A program made the position numbers and the translations under genes. A stretch of DNA of 64,000 nucleotides from Fidelibacterota bacterium (GTDB lineage: Bacteria > Fidelibacterota > UBA8477 > JABMPR01): positions 1-64,000 of the forward strand of contig JAERTH010000052.1 of NCBI GenBank assembly GCA_016844955.1, given 5' to 3'. Numbering within the stretch: the stretch's first letter is position 1; every line of letters starts with the position of its first letter. The notes below the pieces were generated by a model. The model was given only the letters and a program-made list of their open reading frames with translations. It searched no databases and was not told the origin of the DNA. This document shows positions 48,424 to 58,384 of the stretch, piece by piece.

Positions 48424-50256
48424 TTATCGCAGATAAACTATTTTGTTTGTGAACTGCAATCCGCTTGTCCGCATGCGGCAGAGATATACCCCTGCTGAGA
48501 CCTGTACACCCAGATCATTCCGCCCATCCCAAATCACACTATTGATGCCAGCCGGGGAATTGTCAGATACCAATGTCGCAATCTGACGCCCAGTGATATC
48601 CAGAATGGTAACCTGAACGTTGGCAGATTCAGCAAGCTCGTATCGAATTACCGTACTGGGATTAAAGGGATTAGGATAATTTGCTAGTAATGTCGTGCGT
48701 TGTGGTCTGCTATTCACATCAACAGCCAAAGGAGCAGCCTGAATAGCCTGACTCTCATTCCCTATCCGATCCAAAGCGGTAATTGCATAAGAAAGGTTTG
48801 TGGAAAACGGAATAGAGTAGTTGAGCACGCTTGAGTCAAGAATTGCCAGAATGTTTTCATTGGTGCTCACATCTACTGGCAACTCACTGCTACCATAAAT
48901 CACATACTTATAGGCCAGGTCATTATCAGAAGCAGCCATGGGAGCTGACCAGACAAGACTCAATTCCGAGTTCATATCATATTGAAAATCCTGTGGAGCC
49001 AATGGTGGTGTTTCATCCTTCCAGGCCATGGGAGGAATTAATGCGGGATAGCGGTAGAGATCATTATCCAGCGAATCCAGAAAACCTTTGGGGTTGTTGA
49101 CTACGCCATTCCGGAGCCTGAAATACACACTCCCCTGACACCCCTGGGTCTCACGATTCAATCTGACCTGCCGGGGAAGCTCAGCAGCCGCCCAGTCATG
49201 CCAATCCGTCAATCGATAGGGGGCAAGTCCTGGATACAAATGCCGATTATTGCTGGCAGTTTGCCCAGCCCACCAGGGCATGAGTAGACCATAGTCCTGC
49301 GGACCATCATGTTCCCAGTACAATTGCGGTGTGAGATAATCAATGGTACCGGCTTCCAACCAGGCAACAGGGTCACAGTACAATTCATGATATGAGCTGG
49401 TTCCGGCAATCCCCTCAGGAACATTATTTTTCCAGATACCAAAAGGTGAGACACCATATTTGACCCATGGTTTAACCACCTGAATGCTATCGTAAATACC
49501 CTCAACCAGCAAATTGACATTGTCCCGACGCCAGTCAGTAATATCGCTAAACCCACGTGGTTCAGCCGCAAAGGTGCCAGCATCTTCACCACTCATCCCA
49601 CCATAAGGGTAGAAATAGTCATCCATGTGAACACCATCCACATCGTAGTTGTTCACTACATCCAGGAAGACATTGATAACATATTCACGTACGGCAGCTT
49701 TCCCGGGATCCAGGATCAATGATTCTCGAAGATCTCTGCTTCCTGAGTGAGGATCGTGGACCGGATCCTCCTGATTCACACCAGCCATAGTGCCAACTGA
49801 CAACAGCCATTCCGGGTGCTGATGATAAACATGGGAGGAGTGTAGTGAGCTGGTATTGCTGCGGGTGCTCACGCGATAGGGATTGAACCAGGCATGCAAT
49901 TCCATATTCCGTGCATGTGCTTCTTCGACCCAGGTCTGGAGAGGATCATAATACGGCGAAGGTGCAGCTCCCGAGGTACCAGTTAGTTCGTGTGACCAGG
50001 GCTCATAAGCTGACTCATAAAAAGCATCACAACCAGGACGCACTTGAAAAATAACTGCATTGAACCCATTGTTCTTCAGGCTATCCAGCATTTGAGTAAT
50101 TTCACTAAGCATGGAATTGGTAGACCAGTTTGAGCGTGGGAAGTCCAGCCGATAAGCCGTACTCACCCAGGATGCCCTGAACTCATGTTTGGGGGATGTT
50201 TGGGCAATAGTCATGCTGCTTATGGTCATGATGGCGATGAGGATAATTTTCTTCAT
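48424..50256 (-). CDS. Family 10-like glycoside hydrolase (GHL10/DUF187) with type IX-type sorting domain
   Basis: 'EFRASWVSTAYRLDFPRSNWS', 'GFNAVIFQVRPGCDAFYESAYEPWSHELTG', 'VDGVHMDDYFYPYGG'; C-term NYPNPFNPSTVIRYELAESANVQVTILDITGRQ. Confidence 0.9.
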   Translation of the reverse strand: MKKIILIAIMTISSMTIAQTSPKHEFRASWVSTAYRLDFPRSNWSTNSMLSEITQMLDSLKNNGFNAVIFQVRPGCDAFYESAYEPWSHELTGTSGAAPSPYYDPLQTWVEEAHARNMELHAWFNPYRVSTRSNTSSLHSSHVYHQHPEWLLSVGTMAGVNQEDPVHDPHSGSRDLRESLILDPGKAAVREYVINVFLDVVNNYDVDGVHMDDYFYPYGGMSGEDAGTFAAEPRGFSDITDWRRDNVNLLVEGIYDSIQVVKPWVKYGVSPFGIWKNNVPEGIAGTSSYHELYCDPVAWLEAGTIDYLTPQLYWEHDGPQDYGLLMPWWAGQTASNNRHLYPGLAPYRLTDWHDWAAAELPRQVRLNRETQGCQGSVYFRLRNGVVNNPKGFLDSLDNDLYRYPALIPPMAWKDETPPLAPQDFQYDMNSELSLVWSAPMAASDNDLAYKYVIYGSSELPVDVSTNENILAILDSSVLNYSIPFSTNLSYAITALDRIGNESQAIQAAPLAVDVNSRPQRTTLLANYPNPFNPSTVIRYELAESANVQVTILDITGRQIATLVSDNSPAGINSVIWDGRNDLGVQVSAGVYLCRMRTSGLQFTNKIVYLR

Positions 50257-50460
50257 GGTTTGAATCCTGTTGCGTTCTGTTTACCTGGTTTCTACGAATT
50301 CCATATAAAATCAATCCACTGGTTAGCCAGGTTAATTGCACTTCAAACTAACCCAAGACTTACCAAGACAAGATGACTTTCACCTGATTAGTAAATTATT
50401 TTTACCAATTAAATTCATCCATATGTGCATCGTGAATGTATTCATTACTGAAAAGCAGAA

Positions 50461-50487
50461 AGGGCCAGCAGGAGCCAGCCCTTTCCT
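50461..50487. other. Hairpin AAGGGCcagcaggagccaGCCCTT-like (possible terminator)
   Basis: AAAGGGC...GCCCTTT arms; T-rich on the minus strand after the stem, but about 400 bp from the nearest upstream stop. Confidence 0.35.
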
Positions 50488-50907
50488 ATGCCATGAAGTA
50501 GGGGGGATCTACTCCAGTAGCACTTCATAATTATCTGGTTTTCCTGTATTCCAGGAAAACCGACCGAAAGTTTTTTGTCAAGCCAAGTATGCAGAACCTT
50601 TTAGAGATGGAACCGGAGGTAGCTAAATTGAACACATAACGGCATCAATACTTGAAAGTTGCTCTGATTCATCATCGAATGCTCCAGAGCGTTGTTGAAT
50701 GTAATCTCAATCAACTTCCAGGTTCAGACTGAATATATCCAGACCGTGATAGATGTGTAGAATATGGGCTAAGATAGTTAGTGTATTGTCGTTTAGCAAT
50801 TTTTATTGCGTTTGACAATCAGTCAGTGATAGAAGGTCACCCAAATCTTGTCCTGTATGAGCTCAGCAACATGCTCGCTCATTTTATACAATTGACCTGA
50901 AATGGTG

Positions 50908-51330
50908 TTAAGCAGAGAAGAAGGTCTTGAAATACCTGAGGCTACTGAAAGATAGTGCGGTACCGATAGCAAAATAGCCCGGAGTTCTCAACATCAAAGG
51001 CACCAGACCGGAGGTACGAACAAAGACTCCCATGGACATCATAATCACAATCAAGACATAACTGTGCCAGGCTTGAAAGGCAAAAACTGAAACCTTTGGT
51101 TCCATTTGTTCTATCCTTAGGATGTTCTTAGTAACAATCCGGGAAAAGCCAAACAAGGAAATCAGAATTCCTGGAATTATTCCTGAAATTACCATGAGAA
51201 ACGGGGTTTCAAGGCTCAATGTGAGCAGCCAACGGGTGGCAAGAGAGATGAGCATCAACCCTACCCCACTCCACATGAGACCTGATGTTAGTAGTAAATA
51301 TTTCCGGGGGACAGCGATAAACTGGTTCAC
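50908..51330 (-). CDS. Small integral membrane protein
   Basis: 140 aa with about 4 hydrophobic segments; collinear with the downstream end of the TetR-linked module. Confidence 0.55.
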   Translation of the reverse strand: MNQFIAVPRKYLLLTSGLMWSGVGLMLISLATRWLLTLSLETPFLMVISGIIPGILISLFGFSRIVTKNILRIEQMEPKVSVFAFQAWHSYVLIVIMMSMGVFVRTSGLVPLMLRTPGYFAIGTALSFSSLRYFKTFFSA

Positions 51331-51456
51331 TAAGGACTACTCTATGTGTTTTGAAATTATTTTGTGCCGGGAGTCGTAGTTATTGGGTTTCGATAAATTG
51401 CATTTGGGGCAGATAACAATACCTGCCCCAAGAATCAATCCTTATTGTTACGCGAC

Positions 51457-52104
51457 TTACTTTGCTCCGCGTTTCAGGCCCCACATGTAGGAGAAGGCCG
51501 TCAGGAATAAGAGAGGTGCCAGGATCATGAGTACAAATTCTGGTGAGAAAAACAGTAACTGTCTACCTGCTGTTAAAAATGCCAGTGCAATTCCACCGAG
51601 ACCGATCAACGTTCCACCCAGGGTGACCCAGTAGAAGCATTTACTCATGAGGTCATTTTTTACTGTTAGAATTGGAATGAAAAATATGGTCAGACCGGCA
51701 ATACTATGGAAGGCAGGGTAAATAATTTTTGCGAATGTACCCATATCCATAAAGCGACTGATGGCAATGAGTACTACTCCCACCAACATGGTACTGGCGT
51801 ATAGCTTTTCATGCTGAGGATAGAATTGGGAGACCAACCCTATTGCCAATGAAAATGGAATGAGGGTTGCAACAACCGCCACAAGTTTGCTGGTACTACT
51901 TCCATGCCCCAGAAGACCAAGGATTTCCCATCCTAGGAATATCAGTAACAACCCAGATACTAACAATACTGCGAAAGAGGTCATGTAGTAGTAGTTTGCA
52001 ATATGCCGTGTGGCTTCATCTTTCTGTTTTCCCATCAGCATCCAGATTGCATAAATCGCAACCAGACCGGTAGCCAATAAGACCAATTGATCAAATAAGT
52101 TCAT
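51457..52104 (-). CDS. Integral membrane protein, paralogue of 52173..52778
   Basis: 215 aa polytopic; shares 'LIPFSLAIGLV', 'HSIAGLTIFFIPI', 'GGIALAFLTAGRQLLF' blocks with its neighbour. Confidence 0.75.
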   Translation of the reverse strand: MNLFDQLVLLATGLVAIYAIWMLMGKQKDEATRHIANYYYMTSFAVLLVSGLLLIFLGWEILGLLGHGSSTSKLVAVVATLIPFSLAIGLVSQFYPQHEKLYASTMLVGVVLIAISRFMDMGTFAKIIYPAFHSIAGLTIFFIPILTVKNDLMSKCFYWVTLGGTLIGLGGIALAFLTAGRQLLFFSPEFVLMILAPLLFLTAFSYMWGLKRGAK

Positions 52105-52172
52105 TCTTTCTCTCCTTCATATTAAGACGATAACGAACTGCACCTTTCATCATAAGGCACAAACAAATTATA

Positions 52173-52778
52173 TCACAACGTCTGGCCGGGCCCTATTCCT
52201 ACAGAGTAGGCCAGCACTGACAACAACAGGATTGCTGGAAACAGTGTATAAATCTGATTTTTGGTGAGAAGGGGTTTGCCGGACTTCAAAAACCCCAGAG
52301 CCATCCCACCTATTGCAATGAAGCCAGTCCCCACACTAACACCCAGAAAAGATGATTCAGCATGTCCCTGAGCAAGCAATATGATGGGCAAAATAAAGAG
52401 CATCAATCCCGAGATGCCATGCAGTAAAACCTGGAGGATGAGGGCCATTTTCTTCTGACCCCTCAGTTTCTGGATGAACAGGCCAGCATACAAAACAGAG
52501 ATTAATGATGAATACTCCAGATGATATTCGCGCATATGCTCACCCACTAGACCCATGGAAAATCCCAGAGGAAGCAAACTGGCAGCCAGAGCAGCAATAT
52601 CGTGTTCAATGATATCAACACCCAGGAGGATCATGAAGATAGCAGAAATCAGAAAAATGCCATAGGATACTGTGTGGTAGGCTATTGGGATAGTTCCCAG
52701 CCCCTCAATACCTGAGACGATCTGAATACCAGCCACTATTGCGACTAAAAGCAATAGAACCTTATTAATCTGTTCCAT
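52173..52778 (-). CDS. Integral membrane protein, paralogue of 51457..52104
   Basis: 201 aa polytopic; 'LLPLGFSMGLV', 'HGISGLMLFILPI', 'GGMALGFLKSGKPLL'. Confidence 0.75.
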   Translation of the reverse strand: MEQINKVLLLLVAIVAGIQIVSGIEGLGTIPIAYHTVSYGIFLISAIFMILLGVDIIEHDIAALAASLLPLGFSMGLVGEHMREYHLEYSSLISVLYAGLFIQKLRGQKKMALILQVLLHGISGLMLFILPIILLAQGHAESSFLGVSVGTGFIAIGGMALGFLKSGKPLLTKNQIYTLFPAILLLSVLAYSVGIGPGQTL

Positions 52779-52782
52779 CAGG

Positions 52783-53646
52783 CTACCTGGCCCCCAGGAT
52801 GACCATAAACATGCTGGTCATCATAAATAGTGAGGCATATTTAAACAGACCAAAATTGATGCGCTCTGAAGCGTTGAACATACTCCCCATGGCCAAACCG
52901 GTGAGACCAACGGCCAGGACAATGATCAAGCGCAGATAACCAGTAGTTAAGTTCATGAGGATACCAGAAATAACTATACTAGCTGCAGACAAAAGACTTG
53001 AGACTGCAATCATCAACCGGGTTCTATTCACACCATAGCTGGAGGGAAATGTCGGGATACCTGCAGAAGCATAATCCTCAGCATATTTAATACTAAAGGT
53101 CAAAATATGTGTCGGAATCCAGAACAGGATTCCAATCATAAATAGCATTCCAACACCATCAACTGCACCGACACCCAATACACGGCCTGCCAGGATTGGC
53201 ATTCCTCCGGAAATCCCTCCCCACAGGATAGACCACGCTGTCCTGCGCTTAAGCCAGATAGTGTAAACGACAACATCGGTGAATAGTCCAGCAAAAATAA
53301 CCAAGGCAAAAAGCCAGTTCAAATAGATCGCCCAAAGCAGGCCTAGAATAGAGAGACTCAAACCAATAATCCAGGCTTCACGGGAATCAATGACTCCTGC
53401 AGGCAGGGGGCGCCGCTTCGTACGATTCATCCGTGCGTCGATATCTCGATCCCAGACCATATTTAGAACAGTAGAGCCACTTACGGTGAGAAAAAGACTG
53501 CCTATTAGACTGAGCAAATCTCCAAGATTAAAGATTGGACACCGCGCTGAAACATACCCGGCTACTCCAGTAAGGATGAGCAACCCGGTCTGCAGGCTCT
53601 TGATCAGGGGCCAGTACTGTTTCACCTTAGAGAAGATGGCAATCAT
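52783..53646 (-). CDS. UbiA-superfamily prenyltransferase (CtaB/heme O synthase-like), copy 2
   Basis: 'STVLNMVWDRDIDARMNRTKRRPLPAG', 'YTIWLKRRTAWSILWGGISGGMPILAGR', 'YAEDYASAGIPTFPSSYG'. Confidence 0.88.
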   Translation of the reverse strand: MIAIFSKVKQYWPLIKSLQTGLLILTGVAGYVSARCPIFNLGDLLSLIGSLFLTVSGSTVLNMVWDRDIDARMNRTKRRPLPAGVIDSREAWIIGLSLSILGLLWAIYLNWLFALVIFAGLFTDVVVYTIWLKRRTAWSILWGGISGGMPILAGRVLGVGAVDGVGMLFMIGILFWIPTHILTFSIKYAEDYASAGIPTFPSSYGVNRTRLMIAVSSLLSAASIVISGILMNLTTGYLRLIIVLAVGLTGLAMGSMFNASERINFGLFKYASLFMMTSMFMVILGAR

Positions 53647-53668
53647 TTAGACAATGCTCCTACAGTTG

Positions 53669-54601
53669 CTACTCTGCAGATGTTGTATCTGCTGGTGCAC
53701 CGATTTCCCCGATGGGAGTTCGTGCACAACGAAAGCCAAGACTCATGCTTGAGTACTCGGGACCAGCGCTATTTCGCGGCCAAACCCGTAAGCTATATTC
53801 GTAGCTTTGATACGACCCGCCACGCATATAGCGGTAGTGAACTTTGGGGTGATCATCACCGGTCCACTGATACACATTGCCAGCCATGTCATATAGGCCA
53901 TAAGGGGAAATACCCTCCATAGTCTGATACCCATCATAGCTTCTCCCATTGTAGAATCCCACAGGAGTGGTTTTGACAACATCGCTAAACATTTTCTTGA
54001 ATAGGTTATGGCTACTTACATAGTTGGCTTGATTACGTTGAACAGTATTGCCCCATGGGTAATCATTGGTACCTGTTCCGCGGGCAGCTTTCTCCCATTC
54101 CATTTCAGTCGGCAGGCGATAGCCAAAAAAGTCTGCATATGCTTTTGCACCAAACCAGCTTACTTCAACCATGGGATGATTCTCATACCCACTTTTTGGA
54201 CTGAATATGCCTTCTCCATAAGTCAATCGTAACCCGGGATTACCAAGAGGAACATGGGGATAATCTCCAGCAGGAATTTCCCATTCGTGTAGATAACCAT
54301 CAAATGGATCGCCTGGGTGATAGCCCCAAACCGTATCTCGTTCAATATAAATGCTCCCCTTCTCAAGGGCATCATTCAGATAATTTGAGTATTGACGGTT
54401 GGTCACATTGGTTACCATGATCTCATAATCGTAGTCGATATTCTTAACATGCTGATGTTGCCCGAAATAAAATTCACCAGCAGGAACCAAAGACCAGGTA
54501 TTGGGATTCACGCCAGTCTCGACATATTCCATGGGCTTCTCTCCCAACAGGTTTACTGCCAGGAACAAGGATACAACCAGGATTATTTTAAAGGTTTTCA
54601 T
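53669..54601 (-). CDS. SUMF1/formylglycine-generating-enzyme-like domain protein, exported
   Basis: Signal peptide; 'NHPMVEVSWFGAKAYADFFGYRLPTEMEWEKAARGTGTNDYPWGN', 'GLYDMAGNVYQWTGDD', 'RYMRGGSYQS...SLGFRCAR'. Confidence 0.9.
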   Translation of the reverse strand: MKTFKIILVVSLFLAVNLLGEKPMEYVETGVNPNTWSLVPAGEFYFGQHQHVKNIDYDYEIMVTNVTNRQYSNYLNDALEKGSIYIERDTVWGYHPGDPFDGYLHEWEIPAGDYPHVPLGNPGLRLTYGEGIFSPKSGYENHPMVEVSWFGAKAYADFFGYRLPTEMEWEKAARGTGTNDYPWGNTVQRNQANYVSSHNLFKKMFSDVVKTTPVGFYNGRSYDGYQTMEGISPYGLYDMAGNVYQWTGDDHPKVHYRYMRGGSYQSYEYSLRVWPRNSAGPEYSSMSLGFRCARTPIGEIGAPADTTSAE

Positions 54602-56124
54602 ATTTCCATCTCCTTCTCAATCGCATCCCTGCCAGCCTGCGTCAATACACCCGTTCTCTCAAGATCTAGTTCAGGTGAGTCCGATTCTTTTTTCCAGAAT
54701 CCTTCTGAGCTGAACAAATCTTTTAATCGCCAGATCAATAATCCACCAACCAAAACCAGAATGATGCCAAGGCCAAAATCCATCAACAACATGGTCCAGT
54801 TCACAATGGAGGCTTGATCGTATTCTGAAACAAATAAGCGTTTCATCGAAAAGATGGTAGCAGCTCCAAAAGCTATATCCGAACCGATTATTATGGTCCA
54901 ACCTAACCATTTTCTGAGTTTGCCCTTGATTCCCCAGATATCGATATAGTACATGAGTATAATTGTGGCAATGATAGCTGAGAGAATGTGCCAATGACCG
55001 GTCAGCGTGATACGCTCTTCACGAGCAGGCCAAACGCGAAATATTTCTTCCAGCTTAACGGCCATAAAAATGCCAACGCCACTAACGGTAAAATTCATGA
55101 AGACCATTTGCCAGAATGGTCCAAACTTGATAGGGTCATGGAACAGAGCCACCAATTTTTGACCAAAACCAGGGTTCTCAATTCCCTGCTCTGCGATTCT
55201 ATCCCGGATGAGTTTACCCCATGAGTGAATCACCAGAAGCAAAGCAGCAAACATCACAAAAACGGACCCTACGTAGATAAAGGTGTGTGCCATTTTAGTC
55301 CAAACAACGGACCATACACCACCGGAAATCACGATGGTTCCAAACATCATGGTGGGCATTGCAATTTTGTGCAACTTTCCCTTGAAATCCATCCAGCGTC
55401 CTACAATGAGGGTAATGGCAACTGCAATAAGGGTCAACATGATATGTAAGTGGCCAATTACTGCTTTCTGCAGCGCAGTTTTATCTGGATTCCGAATCAG
55501 GTCTTCAGCCAGAAATGTTTCGTGGCCATTGCTCCAGAACGATCCTGTAACAGCACCAAATCCAGCTGAAATGAGCATGGAAACAGCCATGATAAAAAAG
55601 GCCATTCGCTCCAGATCATACCCTGCTTTTGTATGTGCATAGTCTTTGTTTTCCACGAGGAAATGCTTTCTCCACGGGTAGAGTGCAGCTGTCAGAAGTA
55701 AACCGGCAAAAAAGATCAGTGATTGTCCCACCAGGAATAAGCCATGATAAAAATAGTTGTGACCGAAATAACCAAACGCCAGACCAAAGATGGTTGTGGT
55801 GATCCAACCCACAGTGATGGTGTTATTGATATTGGCGCGCTGATGTCTGCGCATGGGAACGATGGAGGTAATCATATAAACTTCGATGGCCACTACGATC
55901 ATCGCTATAACATGATAGAGCATGATGATACGGCCTGAACGTTCAACACTCTGCAGATCCATCCCCAATAAGTTGACTACAAAATCACGGACTCCCCACT
56001 CGACCATGGGTCCAGACAGCATACCCCAGATGGCTGTGATTACACTTATGGCAGTAATCCCCATCAAGATTAAGCCTTTGGTAGTTTGAAAGAAAAAATG
56101 GAACAGGTCTTTTATCTTCTTCAT
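54598..56124 (-). CDS. Polytopic His-rich membrane protein with internal duplication (unknown function; possibly heme/metal binding)
   Basis: 508 aa, about 12 TM; 'GHLHIMLTLIAVAITLIVGRWMDFKGKLHK' and 'GHWHILSAIIATIILMYYIDIWGIKGKLRK' repeats; overlaps the next gene by 4 nt. Confidence 0.8.
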   Translation of the reverse strand: MKKIKDLFHFFFQTTKGLILMGITAISVITAIWGMLSGPMVEWGVRDFVVNLLGMDLQSVERSGRIIMLYHVIAMIVVAIEVYMITSIVPMRRHQRANINNTITVGWITTTIFGLAFGYFGHNYFYHGLFLVGQSLIFFAGLLLTAALYPWRKHFLVENKDYAHTKAGYDLERMAFFIMAVSMLISAGFGAVTGSFWSNGHETFLAEDLIRNPDKTALQKAVIGHLHIMLTLIAVAITLIVGRWMDFKGKLHKIAMPTMMFGTIVISGGVWSVVWTKMAHTFIYVGSVFVMFAALLLVIHSWGKLIRDRIAEQGIENPGFGQKLVALFHDPIKFGPFWQMVFMNFTVSGVGIFMAVKLEEIFRVWPAREERITLTGHWHILSAIIATIILMYYIDIWGIKGKLRKWLGWTIIIGSDIAFGAATIFSMKRLFVSEYDQASIVNWTMLLMDFGLGIILVLVGGLLIWRLKDLFSSEGFWKKESDSPELDLERTGVLTQAGRDAIEKEMEI

Positions 56125-56365
56125 TGCTTTTTTCCCTGTTTACGTTGCATTTCTCGTCTTGGTGCTACTCTTATTAATGACAATTTGTATCTCGTTACGA
56201 TATTTAATAGGCGCAACTATCGTGCCGCCAATACAATTATTGCGGACTTTTTTGTCCGATTTTAAAAAGTAAAGTACCAGCAGCAGGATTCAACACAATT
56301 TTCTACAGCAATGCCAGGGACTCCGCGAGCAATCACAGAGTCCCAGACAGTTGACTATTTATGTT

Positions 56366-57385
56366 TTACATATCTTCAGGTTTCAAATAGAAAGGCTTGA
56401 AGACTGGAAGCTGGAAGATGACGAACAAACCAAAGGACATAATTCCACCTACCAGCCATTCAAAGGAATGTCTGACAATATACCCATCCAAACCAATGAG
56501 AGCGGTGGCCAGGGCTGTGGCTAGAACGAGGTAGTATCCGATCTTTTTCTTGAGTGCCAGAAAAGGTATGGAAATGATCATCAGGGCTGAGGATAAGTAG
56601 TTCATGAATCCACCTAATAGCAGGGTGAGTGTATTGGGATCATACACTGCTTCTGCTGTCTTGGTGATCTGACCAGAATCTATCTGTGCCTGGGATGTTT
56701 TTACCAGAGCCAAGGCATCATAGTGATCCAGGTTGGTGTAAAAATTACCCAGAGGATGCAGGGATGAGGTAAAGTCAAGATATTCAGGAATAAAGATGAA
56801 ATAACGAACGCCGTGTTGGCCATTCATAAATACCATTCCTGCAACAACACCAACAGCCGTATAGGGAATAATCTTGAGAAGTTTATTTTTAATAGTATCA
56901 CCATCTGACAATAGCGTTATAAAATAAAAGATGAGGCCAAAGAGCATGACCGGGAGTACGGGTGGCGCAGGAAGATTATCAGGAGGAGGCAGTATTCCAG
57001 CGACTGGTCCATTAGAATAATCACTCACAACCAATACCATCCACGGGATGAACATGGTCATTCCTGCGACAGAAGGGATAGCAAATATCCCCAGAAGACT
57101 ACCACGAGCCCATTCTTCGCCATCATATACCTTTTTTGCAATCACCAGCGCAAAGGCACCACCAAGATAGAGCAGGACAAGCCAGGCGCCATAGGTGGCA
57201 CCCAGGATAGGTACTGCAGGATAAAAATCAGGATCAAAGGGAATCAAACGTTCCATTACATTTTCAAGTGCAAACTTGAGGGTTTTCATTCCCATAGTTG
57301 GTGCCAGATACATCATAAAGAGACCGGCGAGTACCGCTGTCACTGCCAGAATCGTTCTCTGGAGTTGGGTGGTTTTGTTTAGCAT
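56366..57385 (-). CDS. Polytopic membrane protein, unknown function
   Basis: 339 aa, multiple hydrophobic segments; no family recognised. Confidence 0.75.
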   Translation of the reverse strand: MLNKTTQLQRTILAVTAVLAGLFMMYLAPTMGMKTLKFALENVMERLIPFDPDFYPAVPILGATYGAWLVLLYLGGAFALVIAKKVYDGEEWARGSLLGIFAIPSVAGMTMFIPWMVLVVSDYSNGPVAGILPPPDNLPAPPVLPVMLFGLIFYFITLLSDGDTIKNKLLKIIPYTAVGVVAGMVFMNGQHGVRYFIFIPEYLDFTSSLHPLGNFYTNLDHYDALALVKTSQAQIDSGQITKTAEAVYDPNTLTLLLGGFMNYLSSALMIISIPFLALKKKIGYYLVLATALATALIGLDGYIVRHSFEWLVGGIMSFGLFVIFQLPVFKPFYLKPEDM

Positions 57386-57432
57386 CAGGTTTTCCTCCTA
57401 TTAAACTTGAATCTATTTATTCAAGTAGATTA

Positions 57433-58314
57433 CTAAAAAGCAGAAAGCGAGATAATGGACATAGCGCCCAGCATGTAAACCGAGGCATATTTGAACAGAT
57501 AAAAGTCATGTTTTTCAGATGGCTTCAGAATGATGAACCCAGCTAATACCAGGAGACCCACGGAAAGAATAGCCAGGAGCCTTAAATAGCCCCAGGATAA
57601 ACCCAGAGAGTACAGGCCGATAGCAATGGCCACTGTAGCGCCAATACTTGAAATGGCAATGATCCAACGGGTATTCATAAAGCCATAGCTGTCAGCAAAG
57701 GTCGGAATACCGGCCCTACGGTAGTCATCAAAATTTTTAATATTGAAGGTCATAATGTGGGTGGGAATCCAGAGCAATACCGCCAACAAGAGCAATAAAC
57801 CCAGGCCATCAATTGCACCAACAGCCAGAACTCGCCCTGCCAGAATAGGCATTCCACCCGATATTCCACCCCACACTATAGACCAGGGAGTTCTTCGTTT
57901 GAGCCACATGGTATAAACAACTACATCAATGAAAAGACCACCGCCAACGACCAGGGCATATAGGGGATCCAGCCAGAAGGCAAGTCCAAGACCTATTATT
58001 GAGATGGCAAGACCGAGGAACAGCGCGGATTGAACTTTGATAGCACCACTCACCAGGGGACGGTGACTGGTACGCTCCATTCTTGAGTCAATGTCCCGAT
58101 CCCAGACCATATTCAGCACAGTGCTACCAGCAATGGCCAGGAAAAGGCTGATCACCATACCCATGAATTGAACGACGTGATCAACAGGACACAGAACGCT
58201 GGTGTACCCTGCGATTCCAGTAAATAGCAAGAGGCCTGTTTGTAAGGTCTTTATCAGGGACAAATAGTTGCCACCTGTGCTTCTGATGCTTTCCGCTTGT
58301 TTTTCACCGATCAT
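57433..58314 (-). CDS. UbiA-superfamily prenyltransferase (CtaB/heme O synthase-like), copy 1
   Basis: 'STVLNMVWDRDIDSRMERTSHRPLVSG', 'YTMWLKRRTPWSIVWGGISGGMPILAGR', 'FDDYRRAGIPTFADSYG'. Confidence 0.88.
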   Translation of the reverse strand: MIGEKQAESIRSTGGNYLSLIKTLQTGLLLFTGIAGYTSVLCPVDHVVQFMGMVISLFLAIAGSTVLNMVWDRDIDSRMERTSHRPLVSGAIKVQSALFLGLAISIIGLGLAFWLDPLYALVVGGGLFIDVVVYTMWLKRRTPWSIVWGGISGGMPILAGRVLAVGAIDGLGLLLLLAVLLWIPTHIMTFNIKNFDDYRRAGIPTFADSYGFMNTRWIIAISSIGATVAIAIGLYSLGLSWGYLRLLAILSVGLLVLAGFIILKPSEKHDFYLFKYASVYMLGAMSIISLSAF

Positions 58315-58346
58315 AGAGAGGGTTCGCTTTCATGATTCATTGTTAT

Positions 58347-58366
58347 GTATGTTGATACTAACTAAC
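58347..58366. promoter_or_regulatory. Candidate TetR operator upstream of prenyltransferase copy 1
   Basis: GTATGTT-GATACT-AACTAAC; right half identical to the site at 58981..59000, left half 5/7; about 33 bp upstream of the ATG at 58314. Confidence 0.65.
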
Positions 58367-58384
58367 ATACAAATTCAAAAAAAA

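Noticed and set aside
54671-55642. ORFs 54671..54994, 54988..55224, 55225..55449, 55283..55642
   Set aside because: Shadow ORFs within the 508-aa membrane protein gene.
56243-56258. CGGAC-TTTTTT-GTCCG hairpin in the 56125..56365 gap
   Set aside because: Only 5-bp arms and no downstream T-run on the gene strand; not distinguishable from chance.
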